Origin: Haematobia irritans
Taxonomy: Eukaryota > Arthropoda > Insecta > Diptera > Muscidae
Direction: 5' to 3'
Length of the DNA stretch: 64,000 nucleotides
Assembly (NCBI RefSeq): GCF_050003625.1
Contig: NC_134398.1
Location: 199,629,983-199,693,982 of the forward strand
Shown: positions 20,494 through 32,153 of the stretch, in pieces
How positions within the stretch are numbered: the first letter of the stretch is position 1
How the letters are laid out: each line of letters starts with the position of its first letter
Position numbers and translations under genes: made by a program
Notes under the pieces: model-generated
Told to the model about the DNA's origin: nothing
The model's database searches: none
The model's input: only the letters and a program-made list of their open reading frames with translations

Positions 20494-21725
20494 CACTGTT
20501 AGAAAAATATGTTTTTCATATGTTCCGATATAAACAAAATGTGTTTCGGGCAAAATTTTAAAACACAATATATTTAAGTGCAAACATGTGATGTTCCTAA
20601 ACTAACACTAAATGTTTGGGACATCTATGTTAATATGTTAGAATAAATTATGTTTGGGGCATGAATGTTCATAAAAATCATATGTGTGAATGCAAACATA
20701 TATAAATTTACAAATTTCGACTAAACATACATATGTTGTGATATTTTATTCAAAGCGATAGAGAGAGTATAGAGAAAGAAATAGAGATGGAAACCGAGAG
20801 AGTTGACGAAAGATATCAACATTACAAAGCGAAAGAATCAAAAGAGAAAAATTTCTGTGAAACCGCTTGAATGTTGTTTCGGAAAACTGTTTTTTGATAA
20901 GGCCAAAATTTGATATGCTTAAGTCTAAATATTATTTAATTTGAATAAAGAGAATAGACATTCGGAACCAAGAGAATAGACATTTGAAAACCAACCAGCA
21001 TATGTTTTCGCCTGAGAGCAGCATTTTATGTATGTGTGGACATGTGTTTTGTTTATCATTTTGGCACTGTGGGCACAATTTTTTTCTTGGTTCGTTAAAA
21101 GAAATCAGGGGTCTTCATAAAAATAACGAAAGGGTACTATACTCTTTTTAGAGTTGGGACAGTAAAATGAAATAAGGAGGAAATAGTGAAAAATTACACA
21201 GTAAAATGTATAAAAACAAAGTTTAGTTCCTCTTTATTAATAAGTAGTCCACGAGGAGTTGACGGACACCTTCAAATAAAAAGCGGGCATTAAGTTCGAG
21301 TTTTGCAGCTAAAACAATTGAAAAAGTTTATTTTCTTTAAAATAAATTATTAAAGAAAAATAAGAGGCATTTTAGAGCGATGGTGTTCAATGCTAGTAAA
21401 AAACTGTTCACGCCTAAATAAATTTATGTTTATATTATAAAATTATTTATGTATGTTTATACTCGACTCCACGTTCTTCTTTTGTTAGTTTTTGAATTCT
21501 TTCCAAATTTTAAAGTTTTGTACCAAAAACAGTTTTTTGTTACAAAATTGTTATTTTTGCAATAAAAAATAATATTTTATCCAAAAATCAGTCAATTACG
21601 TTTATATCAAGCACTGTTACTGACTATAAATCTTTAATAACCCACATTTCAAAGTTTCATTATAAAAATTTAATATAGTATAAATATAAATGTGTAAATG
21701 AAAAAAAAAAAGTGTTCGGTCGGAG

Positions 21726-21788
21726 CAGGGATTGAACCCACGACCCTTTGCATGCAAGGCAGACATGCTAACCACTGCTCCACGTGGC
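21726..21788 (-). mobile_element. short tRNA-headed SINE, minus
   Basis: The minus strand has an A box (GGAGCAGTGG), the ttagcatgtctgccttgcat middle seen also in the 1.2-kb SINE, and a B box (GGTTCAATCCC). A T-rich tail follows. It belongs to the same tRNA-derived family but has no long body. Confidence 0.65.
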
Positions 21789-21904
21789 AAACAAATGTAT
21801 GTTTCTGTTAAATAATGTTATGTTTGCATGGGCTCGTGGGCGCTGCAAACTATGCTATATAAATGTAACTTATAACGATAATTATCTACTGGTGACTATA
21901 ACAG

Positions 21905-21965
21905 CTACGTAGCCCAGTGGATAATGTGTGTGTATGGTCCTCGGTTCGATTCTCCGTGCAGCCGA
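21905..21965 (+). mobile_element. tRNA-like SINE head, plus
   Basis: TAGCCCAGTGG fits the A box and GGTTCGATTCTCC fits the B box. An A-rich stretch follows. The anticodon arm does not pair well, so it is not called as a tRNA gene. It differs from the neighbouring SINE head, so it may be a second family. Confidence 0.5.
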
Positions 21966-22579
21966 AAGGTAAAATTTAAAAAAATTATAAAAGTGAATAA
22001 TTTCTTCAACATTATTTGTATTACAGAAAAAGGTGCCAAGAACTAAAATATTTCGTGGAAGTGAAAATTGCGAGTATGTTAGGGTATGAGCACAATCGTC
22101 TTTGGGAAAAAATCTTCCAAGCATATAATATTTTTGGGCTCAAAATGCTTCCAAACATATAATATGTTCACATAAAACAAACATATTAATGTTTCGGCAG
22201 TATCCAATAATATATGTGCTTCCTGCAAAATATGTTTGGAACATATGTTAAAGAAGCGATTTTTTTTTGAGGGTGTATATCTAAATAATAATGTTTAAAT
22301 CTATATATATATTTAAAATTAAAGTCCACTAATCCCCTGACGTGGAACACGACGATAGTTAAAAAATGTGGAAAATATTTAAATCTAAGGCAATTTTTAG
22401 GCAACTTTACATAAGTTCATTTATGATTTATAGGTTCTTATATATATTATAGGAAAATTTGAGTATTTTTTTACAAGTTTTCAACTTATTAGTGGTAATT
22501 TTACAAGAAAAATGGAGGTATTTTTACCATTTTTTGCCCAAATCGGAAAACATATATATGGGAGGTATATTTAAGGCAT

Positions 22580-23037
22580 ATTCTATAGAAATTAAATTTT
22601 GGCAAAATTTTCTATAGAAATAAAATTTTGACAAAATTTTCTATACAAACAAAATGTTGACAATATTTTCTATAGAAATAAGATTTTGACAAATTTTTCT
22701 ACAGAAATAAAATATTGACAAAATTTTATATAGAAATAAATTTTTCACTAAACTTTCTATAGAAATAAAATTTTTACAACATTTTCTATAGAAATAAAAT
22801 TTGGACAAAATTTTCTATAGAAATAAAATTTTTACAAAATTTTCTAAAGAAATAAAATTTTTACAAAATTTTCTATAGAAATAAAATTTTGAAAAAAATT
22901 TCTATAGAAATAAAATTTTGACAAAATTTTCTATAGAAATAAATTTTTGGCAAAATTTTCTATAGAAATAAAATTTTTACGAAATTTTCTATAGAAATAA
23001 AATTTTGACAAAATTTTCTATAGAAATAAAATTTTGG
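22580..23037 (-). repeat. 29-bp tandem array
   Basis: About sixteen units run up to the ttggtagatcatttttgg module that also borders arrays in subfamily B elements at 46.4, 54.4 and 58.7 kb. Confidence 0.9.
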
Positions 23038-23040
23038 TAG

Positions 23041-24992
23041 ATCATTTTTGGGGAACGGCTATATATAACTATAGACCAATTTTGGAATGGTTGTTAGCGG
23101 CCATATACTAGTGCAATGTACCAAATTTCACCACGTACCAAATTTCAACCGGATCGGATGAATAGAGCTCCGGAGGTCAAATTTGGGGATCGTTTTAAAT
23201 GGGGGTTATATATAATTAAGACCCGTATGGATCAATTTTTGCATGGTTGTTAGAGACCATGTACTAACACCACGCACCAAATTTCAACCAGATCGGCTGA
23301 ATTTTGCTCTTCCAAGGAGCTCCGGCGGTCAAATCTGGGGATCGGTTTATATGGGTGCTACATATAATTTTGGACCGATGTGGACGAATTTTTACATGGT
23401 TGTTAGAGACCATATACTAACACCATGTACCATATTTCAGCCGGACCGGATGAAATTTGTTTCTCTGTGAGGCTCCGCAAGCCAAATCTGGGGATCGGTT
23501 TATATGGGGACCATAAGCGTAGGAAGGCCTCTGGGGAGGGGCCTTAGACCCCCCCCCCCCCCAGAAAAATTTTTGGGTTGTGGTAGCAGTTGCCGATGGC
23601 AATGTTTGAAGTCAGATATTTATGAAATAAAGCTGTGGTTGACCTTTCGATTGATTTAGTTTAGTCAATTTAATTAAAAAAAATAGTAATTGATATTAAA
23701 ACTATTCTTTTATAAATTAATATCTTAATAATGCGAAAAAGCGTCGCCAAAAAAGTAGTGAAATGTTCTTTTTGGGTCTAGAAGTGGTGCAAAATTGGCG
23801 GAGAAGCAATGAATGTAATATGAGCTTGTCATAGGACAAATGTCCACCGTTTCAACAGCCGTTGCAATGAATTTGCATCACTTCTTAAGGTGAGATCCGA
23901 ATTCAGTGTTTTGAATGTGAATTAGAAAATTTTGTGATATTTTCCCAAAAAATTATTTTTTTATTGTTTTTATGATTTTTAATGCATTCTGACGCTTGTT
24001 TGAAACGTTTTTCCTCGAATAATTTCCAAAATTATCGATTTTTCTCTAATGGATTTAGCAGTTTTATGGCAAAATTTGAATAATTTGTACCAATTTAGTT
24101 ATTCTTACTCTTTTTTTAAATTATTTGAAAAAAAAAACAAAAAATTACACATTAAAATATGAAAAAAATGAAGTAAAAAAACTCCCTGTGTAGTTAAAAT
24201 AATTGAGGGCATTTTTGGAAGTGCTTTTAAAGTTGTGCCTTTAGAACAACTAACAATTTTTTTGCTGGGAAAAGTGTGGAACTACTTTTAGTTGCTTTAT
24301 TATAAATTAATTGTCGAGTTATTTTGATGTCTAATTCTTTATTCAATTTTATAAAATAAAACATTAATTGAACCTATTAGTTCAGTCTATAAATTTTTAG
24401 CTAGGGGGGCTATAGCCCACCCCCCCCCCCTAGGAAAATTGTCTACCTACGCTAGCATGGTTGTTAGAGACCATATACCAACATCATGTACCAAATTTCA
24501 GCCCGATCGGATGAAAGTTGCTTTTCTTTGAGGCTCCGCAAGCCAAATCTGGGCATCGGTTTATATGGGGTCTATGCTTTACGCACCGGTGTGGACCAAT
24601 GTGGACTGATGTGGACCAATTTTTGCATGGTTGTTGGAGACCATATACCAACTCCATGTACCAAATTTCATGGATCGGATGATTGTCTTAGAGGCTCAGC
24701 AAGCCAAATCTGAGGGTCCGTTTATATGGAGGCTATACGTAAAAGTGGACTGATATGGCCCATTTTCAATACCATCCAACCTACATCAATAACAACTACT
24801 TGTGCCAAGTTTCAAGTCGATAGCTCGTTTCGTTCGGAAGTTAACGTGTTTTCAACAGACGGACGGACATGCTTATATCGACTCAGAATTTCACCACGAC
24901 CCAGAATATATTTACTTTATGGGGTCTTAGACCAATATTTCGATATGTTACAAATGATAAAGTTAATACACCCCTATTGTGGAGGGTATAAA
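23041..24992 (+). mobile_element. DINE-1/Helentron-like element, subfamily B, split
   Basis: 153-base units (23060-23514 and 24454-24740), then gacggacggacatgctta, tactttatggggtct and the gtggagggtat end at 24992. The AACAAG end is missing. The 23516-24453 insertion interrupts a unit. Confidence 0.8.
23516..24453 (+). mobile_element. AGCGTAGG-ended MITE with G/C homopolymer arms, copy 1
   Basis: The ends AGCGTAGGAAGG and (reversed) AGCGTAGGTAGA are inverted. Next to each end is a long C or G run (14 C at about 23548; 12 C near 24420) and a ggctatagcc palindrome. Related copies lie at 52042-52572 (minus) and 40950-41347 (partial). The class is unknown, and the target duplication is not clear. 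Confidence 0.65.
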
Positions 24993-25026
24993 AATCAAAC
25001 ATTGCAAATTCTCCCTCCCATAAGGT

Positions 25027-25345
25027 TTCAGTTCCGACACTGAGAATTCAGGTCACAGTTCAAACTGTATTTCGAACGGCATTCCAAACACTGAGATATC
25101 GACCAGATGTTCAGAGTGCAACTCCGGCACTAAGATTTCGGTCTGGATTTCAAACACTCAGGATTCCATCTGCAGCTCTGGCACTAAGATTTCTGTCTGG
25201 TACGAGGTCTTTGGTCTGAATTTCCAACACTGATGTTTCGGACGACTATTTAAAATTGCGATTTTAGTCTGCAGTTCCATCTATGGATTACAGTCTGCAA
25301 TTCCATGAATGAGACTTAGGTTTGCATTTCAAGCTGTACAATTAG
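25027..25345 (+). repeat. degenerate ~30-bp minisatellite
   Basis: Variants of the phrase ggtctgnagttcnaacactgagatttc recur about ten times with much drift. The phrase also appears at 26085-26325 and inverted at 30590-30725. Confidence 0.55.
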
Positions 25346-25827
25346 TTGTCATTGACAACCATTGCAGTGAGCTCCATTTGAAATCCCAAATCAATCTTTT
25401 CTCGTTGAGTTCCAAATTAATACTAATTACTTTATTGAACAAAAACTTATATCTAGAATATTGAAAATCTTAACCTAATCTAGAACAAGGCAACAGGAAT
25501 CTGTTATCATTCTTCTAGCTCTCTTATCACCTAACAAACGATCCCAAGTGAACATGCAGCACACATGCACCTCCACTAGAGTTGTAAGAGTTTCTTAGCA
25601 TCGCTGGTTCATATTGATCTTTTCTCTTATCTCATGAATGGAAAGGGAAAGTAATAAAGTCAAGTGTAAACACTATGCTAGAGATTATTGATATCTAGAG
25701 ATATTTAAGTACATAGGACGTATTTGTTCCATATGCATTTGTTGTGATTAGAACCCCTCATAGATCCCATGTTCAAAGCATATTTGTTTTGAACACAAGT
25801 ATGAGGTTTCGATCGGATATTCAACTA
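25346..25827. other. no recognised feature
   Basis: Non-repetitive sequence between a minisatellite and a MITE. No open frame worth calling. Confidence 0.35.
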
Positions 25828-26055
25828 CACACAAAGAAAATTTCATTAAAAGTCAGCCAACGAAAAATTTTCATTGATATAACGAAACATTTTCATTAAT
25901 ACAATGAAAATATTCGTTAATGGTACGAAACGTTACGTTGATTGCCAGAAAATTCGTTATATTAACGATAAAATTCGTTGTATTAACGAATTTGTTTCAT
26001 TGGCTGACTTTTAACGACACATTTCGTTAATATAACGAAATTTTTTCTATTAGTG
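25828..26055. mobile_element. 228-bp palindromic MITE flanked by TA
   Basis: The ends are CACACAAAGAAAATTTC and (reversed) CACTAATAGAAAAAATTTC, with TA on each side (25826-25827 and 26056-26057). Both arms contain aaaagtcagccaa, and the interior is full of aacgaa/ttcgtt words. It is non-coding, probably mobilised by a Tc1/mariner-type enzyme. The element start at 52853 shares the CACTAATAGAAAAAATT end. Confidence 0.75.
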
Positions 26056-26084
26056 TATAGAGCTTTCAGTGTTCATAGTTCACC

Positions 26085-26325
26085 CCTGAAGTTTGACCTG
26101 CAGTTATAACACTAAAGATTCAATCAGCACTTCAGGCTTCCATTTCAAACATTGATGTTTCTGCCTACCATAGAAACTTTGCAACTTAGGTCTGTAATTC
26201 TACCAATGTGGTTTTAGACCGTAGTTCCAACTTCAAGACTTCGCAGGTCGCAATTTTTAAGATTTTAGATCTCCAGTTTAGACACTAAGATTTTGATCTT
26301 CAGTTGAACCATGATAATGTAGTTC
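26085..26325 (+). repeat. degenerate ~30-bp minisatellite, second block
   Basis: It continues the phrase seen at 25027-25345 and ends beside aaatgcatctcc, whose reverse complement lies next to the inverted block at 30.6 kb. Confidence 0.5.
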
Positions 26326-26329
26326 AGTA

Positions 26330-28160
26330 GTGGAAATTGCAAAGTAAATGCATCTCCAATAATTGCACGACCTTTATTACCACCACAGGGCTATTACTGG
26401 ACACGCTACAATTCCTGCATACAAAGTTTCTACCCTTTTCAAGGTACGCTAAACTACTAGGCTTTCCAAAATCGGAGATATCACCAGGCAAGTCAAGCCT
26501 CGTCCCCAAGTTTACAAAAATCTTAATTTCCTTTTATCAAGCGATCCATAATGTGAAAACCTAATCGTCCTAATTGCTTTAGTTTTTAGAAAAATTTTAT
26601 GTATATACGGTATTATATTCGACTCGTCCAAAATTTCTGTTTTTATAAATTTCTTCATGTTTAATTTCCTACTCTATGAGTTTCCCTTCACTGATCATAT
26701 TTACTCTACTCTCGGCAAAAAATATTGCGTTCCTTAGATTGCATTCTTTTCATCTTTTCCTTGTTGAACTTTAGAGACGACAGACAGATTTATGCATCTG
26801 CTAAGATTTCATCATCATCTTCGCTCAGATTTCTTCCTTTGCAATTTGTTTTGTGTGTGTGTTTTTTTTCTGGTGAAGCATCTTTTTCATGCATTTTACA
26901 TCACTGTCATATTTACCCGTTGTTGTCTGCTTTGTCACTAATGGCATGACATGGCATGGGATAGGATTTCTTCCTTTCGCTCAGTTCCATTGTTCCGTGC
27001 AACAACAATATTAACCAAGCACAAAAAAAACACAACCAAACCTAGAGCAACCGAGCTCTAAGTTAAAAAAGGGACATACTTACACTACTCCAGAATGTAG
27101 AAAAAAAACTACGAAAAAAGAAGTCCATGAATATGAAATTCGCTGAAGAGAAGAAAAAACTGATTTTTTTGAATAGACAAGAGGATGATGTCAAAAAAAG
27201 TACCACATAATGATTACAAGTCGTTAAAAGGGTTTGCCCTCAAAGCCGACACAAACACACAATCGCTCTTTCTTTCTGTTTGTCTCTCACTCTCACTCCT
27301 CTCTCATTCTCTATTCACTCTGAAGCAAATTTTAAACCATCCGACCAAGTGTCTTGTGTTTACTTAACAATGTTTGCCTTGACTTGCCTTGACTTGCCTT
27401 GAGATGTCGTTGTGTGTGAGTGAGTAGTGATAGTGAGTAGGGAAGAAAGACAAATCAAAGTTTAGCATTTATGAACAGTGAATTGAAAAAAAATTAAATT
27501 TGGCCAAATCTCATACACCGGCCATTATGATTTTGAGGTTCTTGGTTCAGCTGTAAAAAATCTTAGAAAAAAACATATTAAAAATTTAAATAAAACCAGT
27601 GTATTGTTGTTTATAAATATTAAAAAAAAAAAATATTATTTTTTGTATTTAATCACAGAAATGTATATACAGTATTTAATTTAGATCTTTTAAATCAACG
27701 AAATTGTAGTAGCAAACATTCACGTCAATTTAAAAGTTAATCCAAATAAAAAATTAATTGTTATAACTAATTTTTGTGATTGAGTTTTGTTTTAATTAAA
27801 ATTAATTAATTTTTTTCTTAAATCTATTAAAATTTTAACTGAAATAATTTCGACATTTTTTCTGTCTAAGAAATCCATAAAATTATCCAATAAAATATCC
27901 ATTAACTGGCCAAACACTAATGTGGCATTATTGCTCTGAAAATCACGTTGGTTCATTTTAGTGTTTTTACAATATTTTTTAACTCTTTAAAGTGATCGAC
28001 AGTTAGTCTCACATAAATTTATATTTTATTAACGTTTACTTAAAACTAGCCCTGTTCACACTCATTACATACATTTTATATATGAGGGTGGGAAAATAAG
28101 TACATCGGCTTGTTTTCTGTAAAGTGGCGATTTTTTTATAGCCCTTATATAATTTAGCAA
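26330..28160. other. no gene recognised; low-complexity patches
   Basis: It contains a CT-rich patch (27262-27320), three copies of cttgccttga (27369-27402) and AT-rich DNA. Short open frames of 60-75 codons have no recognisable domain. Confidence 0.4.
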
Positions 28161-28164
28161 AAGT

Positions 28165-29520
28165 GGCTTTTCTCGAAGCCTGTGTAAGTCCGTGTGGATC
28201 TGAATACCCGGTTATTCAATTAATATTTGTGACTTGGGAGTAAATTTCTTAGGTTCGGAAAGAAAAGGAAGCCGCACCCAAATCAAGCGAATACGGTAAA
28301 TGATGCAGTATTTTTTAGCCCAATTTGACTGAGGCAAGACGATATTTATGGGGCCACATTTTTTCATGGACCTGTGGATCCCGGTTGCCACTCATACCAA
28401 AAATAATCTACCAAAATTTGAATAAAATTTTATAAAATCTTCCACATTAAAAAAAATCGTACTTTGATTAAATTTTTGTGGTTAGGTTAAAGATAGGTTA
28501 AAGATACAGCCCGATTTATTTTCAGGCCCACTTAGACTATTCAGTCCATTGTGATAAATTGTTGTGGTTAGTACGAAAAAAAATTTTTTTTTCAAAAGAT
28601 AATAGCTTTTCTCAAAACCTGCAAACTAGGTCTGTGTGGATCTGATTACCCGGTTATTCAATTAATATTTGTGACTTGAGAGTGAATTTTTTAGGTTCGG
28701 AAAGAAAAGGAAGCCGGAACCAAATCAAGAGAATACGGTAAATGATGCAGTATTTTTTAGCCCAATTTGACAGAGGCAAGACGGTATTGGTGCCACATTT
28801 TTTCATCGACCTGTGAGTCCCGGTTGCCGCTCATACCAAAAATAATCTACCAAAATTTTAATAAAATTTTATAAAATCTTCCAAATTAAAAAAAAAAAAT
28901 CTTATTTTGATTAAATTTTTGTGGTTAGGTTAAAGATGAAGCCCGATTTATTTTCAGGCTCACTTAGACTATTCAGTCTATTGTGATAAATTTTTGTGGT
29001 TAGTTTAAAAAAATATTTTTTTTCTTCAAAAGATATGTTTTATTTTTTTACTTTTGTTGTGCATAATAGTTCTTTTAAAATTATCGAAAATAGCTTTTCT
29101 CAAAACCTGCAAAGTAGGTCTGTGTGGATCTGATGACACGGTTATTCAATTAATATTTGTCACTTGAGAGTGAATTTTTTAGATTCGGAAAGAAAAGGAA
29201 GCCGGAACCAAATCAAGAGAATACGGTGGATGATGGAGTAATTTTTAGCCCGATTTGACCGAGGCAAGACGGTATTGGGGCCACATTTTTTCATCGACCT
29301 GTGAATCCCGGTTGCCGCTCATACCAAAAATAATCTACCAAAATTGTAATAAAATTTTATAAAATCTTCCAAATTAAAAAATCTTATTTTGATTAAATTT
29401 TTGTGGTTAGGTTAAAGTGGCAGCCCGATTTATTTTCAGACTCATTTAGATTATTCAGTCCATTGTGATAAATTTTTGTGGTTAATATGAAAAACATATT
29501 TTTTTTTCTTCGAAAGATAT
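28165..29520 (+). repeat. three tandem units of about 440-490 bp
   Basis: agcttttctc followed by tctgtgtggatctga begins units at about 28165, 28603 and 29092. Each unit contains an aaataatctaccaaaat module and the LINE/SINE tail (gtggttaggtta, cttagactattcagtc) in antisense orientation. A LINE or SINE tail inserted before the block was duplicated. Confidence 0.8.
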
Positions 29521-29821
29521 TTTTTATTTTAGAACTTTTTTCAGTATTTGCAATATTATAAAGTACGGTCTCTCCAATAAAAGAAAAATTTTTGGGTGTA
29601 TAAATATCCTTTAAATGTATATGTGTCGAATTTTAAAGGTTTTCGAGATTTTAACTTGCACCAACAAGGGAAGTTACTACTTCTAGGAAGAACTTACTCA
29701 CAATGAATTTTGCTAGTATGACCTAACACCAAAATTAAAATTTTTAATTTTTACATTTTTTTAAATTTTTGACAAAATTTTATTTCGTGTTTGTTATTGA
29801 TATTATTGACCTTTTTATTTT

Positions 29822-30061
29822 AATTTTTATGATTTTTTATCTCATAATCTCGGCAATAGGTCTATAAATTAAACTTGAAATTGTTGGTTTCTTGTTTTTT
29901 TATTTTCCGATATTTCGGTTTCCGATATTCCGTTCGGCCTTGAAAACGGTTCTGACGAAGTCAACCGAAATATCGGAAAATAAAAAAACAAGAAACCAAC
30001 AATTTCAAGTTTAATTTATAGACCCATAGCCGAGAATATGAGATAAAAAATCATAAAAATT
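29822..30061. repeat. near-perfect inverted repeat with ~100-base arms
   Basis: The left arm 29822-29920 and right arm 29963-30061 match with only about five mismatches by eye, around a 42-base spacer. The arms contain tctataaattaaacttgaaa and ttttccgatatttcgg. Transcribed, it would form a long hairpin RNA. Confidence 0.85.
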
Positions 30062-30556
30062 GTATTTCCATAGAAAATTTTTTCAAGATTTTTTTTCTAT
30101 TGAAATTTTCTGAAAATTTTATTTCCATAGAAAATTTTTTCAAAATATTAATTCTTTAGACATTTTCAATAGAAAATTATGTCGTAATTTTAATTCTACA
30201 GAAAATTTTGTCAAATGTGGGTATTTCACAAAATTTTCAATTGAAATAAAATTTTGACAAAATTTTCTACAGAAATATAAATTTTACAAAATTTTCTATA
30301 AATATAAAATTTTGACAAAATTTTCTATATAAATAAAATTTTGACAAAATTTTCTATGGAAATAAAATTCTGACAAAATTTTTATATAAATAAAATTTTG
30401 ACAAAATTTTCTATGGAAATAAAATTCTGACAAAGTTTTTATAGAAATAAATTTTTGACAAAATTTTTATAGAAATAAAATAATAAATAAAATTTTGACA
30501 AAATTTTCTATAAAAATAAAATTTTCTATAGAAATAATATTTTGCCAAATTGTCAA
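30062..30556. repeat. 29-bp array, both orientations
   Basis: The first part reads in the ttatttccatagaaa sense. From about 30215 the units switch to aaataaaattttgac. An array inversion or fusion point lies near 30200-30230. Confidence 0.8.
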
Positions 30557-30589
30557 AAAAATGTAATTACTGGAGATGCATTTACTTTG

Positions 30590-30725
30590 TAAGTTCCAGT
30601 ACCGTTGAACTGCATACCGTGGTTGAATCTTAGTGTTTGAACTGGAGGTCCACAATCTCAATGTTTGAACTGCGACCTAATGTCTCAATGTCGTAACTGC
30701 GAACTAAAACCGCATTGGTAGCATT
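30590..30725 (-). repeat. degenerate minisatellite, inverted copy
   Basis: The phrase gtttgaactg...aatct is the reverse complement of the 25.0 and 26.1 kb blocks. The neighbouring ggagatgcatttactttg is the reverse complement of 26341-26358. Confidence 0.55.
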
Positions 30726-31218
30726 GCAGACAGAAGCCGCAAAGATTCAATGATAGGCAAAAAAATTTTAAAATTTCATTTCTTTCGGACTACTTGCTTT
30801 TTCGTTTATAGGTACAAATACGGCGGATACAAATCGTCTTAAAAAATGTGGGGGAAAGGGTGTACCCTTTCCTGCAAATTTGTTTAAATAATGTTCTGTA
30901 TTCAAGTAGTTGGACAATCTTCTATATTTCTTGTGAATTTTAAGTGTGGTTTGTCAATTATATCGGAGATGTTTAAATTTTGCTCTATTGTTTTAAATGG
31001 ACGTCACTTTCATCGATACAATATCGACAAACAATATCGACAAACACCCTAACCTTCCCTGAAAATTCTTGAAACTTTCCTTCAAGTGTGGGGCAAGGAA
31101 GGTTGCCTCTTCTTTCATAACCTTCCTCCATTGCCTTTGTAAATTTCAAGAAAACTTAAGAATTTTTGTTTTTTTTTTTTGCAGTTTTAGAGGAGGACCT
31201 CCTCCCCGACCAAATATA

Positions 31219-32153
31219 AAGGGTGATTCTTTTGAGGTTAGGATTTTCATGCATTAGTATTTGACAGATCACGTGGGATTTCAGACATGGTGTCAAAGAG
31301 AAAGATGCTCAGTATGCTTTGACATTTCATCATGAATAGACTTACTAACGAGCCACAACGTCGAATTTTCAGTGAATGGGCCCTAGAAAAGTTGGCAGAA
31401 AATCCGCTTTTTTATCGACAAATTTTGTTCAGCGATGAGGCTCATTTCTGGTTGAATGGCTACGTAAATAAGCAAAATTGCCGCATTTGGAGTGAAGAGC
31501 AACCAGAAGCCGTTCAAGAACTGCCCATGCATCCCGAAAAATGCACTGTTTGGTGTGGTTTGTACGCTGGTGGAATCATTGGACCGTATTTTTTCAAAGA
31601 TGCTGTTGGACGCAACGTTACGGTGAATGGCGATCGCTATCGTTCGATGCTAACAAACTTTTTGTTGCCAAAAATGGAAGAACTGAACTTGGTTGACATG
31701 TGGTTTCAACAAGATGGCGCTACATGCCACACAGCTCGCGATTCTATGGCCATTTTGAGGGAAAACTTCGGAGAACAATTCATCTCAAGAAATGGACCGG
31801 TAAGTTGGCCACCAAGATCATGCGATTTGACGCCTTTAGACTATTTTTTGTGGGGCTACGTCAAGTCTAAAGTCTACAGAAATAAGCCAGCAACTATTCC
31901 AGCTTTGGAAGACAACATTTCCGAAGAAATTCGGGCTATTCCGGCCGAAATGCTCGAAAAAGTTGCCCAAAATTGGACTTTCCGAATGGACCACCTAAGA
32001 CGCAGCCGCGGTCAACATTTAAATGAAATTATCTTCAAAAAGTAAATGTCATGGACCAATCTAACGTTTCAAATAAAGAACCGATGAGATTTTGCAAATT
32101 TTATGCGTTTTTTTTAAAAAAAAAAGTTATCAAGCTCTTAACAAATCACCCTT
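31219..32153 (+). mobile_element. DD41D Tc1/mariner element, internally deleted, copy 1
   Basis: The inverted ends aagggtgatt (31219) and, reversed, aagggtgattt (32153) are flanked by TA (31217-31218 and 32154-32155). The host is the unclassified repeat whose uninterrupted form gaccaaatatcgaaa is seen at 33594. At 935 bases it is shorter than usual for the superfamily. Confidence 0.85.
31332..32045 (+). CDS. Tc1/mariner (DD41D) transposase lacking the DNA-binding domain
   Basis: The 237-residue frame is open from ATG to stop. It contains the whole DDE-type catalytic core: FSDEAHF (Asp35), WFQQDGATCH (Asp128) and LTPLDYFLWG (Asp170). There are 41 residues between the second and third Asp, the DD41D spacing known for rosa-like elements. 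WPPRSCDLTPLD is also typical of the family. The expected N-terminal helix-turn-helix region (about 100 residues) is absent. The first residues MNRLTNE look like a normal start, followed directly by PQRRIFSEWALEKLAE, so an in-frame deletion is likely. The product might still fold but should not bind the element ends. Confidence 0.85.
   Translation: MNRLTNEPQRRIFSEWALEKLAENPLFYRQILFSDEAHFWLNGYVNKQNCRIWSEEQPEAVQELPMHPEKCTVWCGLYAGGIIGPYFFKDAVGRNVTVNGDRYRSMLTNFLLPKMEELNLVDMWFQQDGATCHTARDSMAILRENFGEQFISRNGPVSWPPRSCDLTPLDYFLWGYVKSKVYRNKPATIPALEDNISEEIRAIPAEMLEKVAQNWTFRMDHLRRSRGQHLNEIIFKK

Larger units (their letters stand above)
20494..22275. mobile_element. non-autonomous TIR element flanked by TA
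   Basis: The left end is TA-CACTGTTAGAAAAATATG (20494) and the right end, reversed, TA-CACCCTCAAAAAAAAATC (22275). Both subterminal arms carry catatgttcc. Short catatgtttg words recur through the element. TA flanks suggest a Tc1/mariner-type MITE. Two tRNA-like SINE heads in opposite orientation lie inside. Confidence 0.5.

Noticed and set aside
29951..29976. Second hammerhead (ctgacgaagtcaaccgaaa)
   Set aside because: It has CTGACGA and GAAA words, but no stem II can form between them and no cleavage site with stem I was found.
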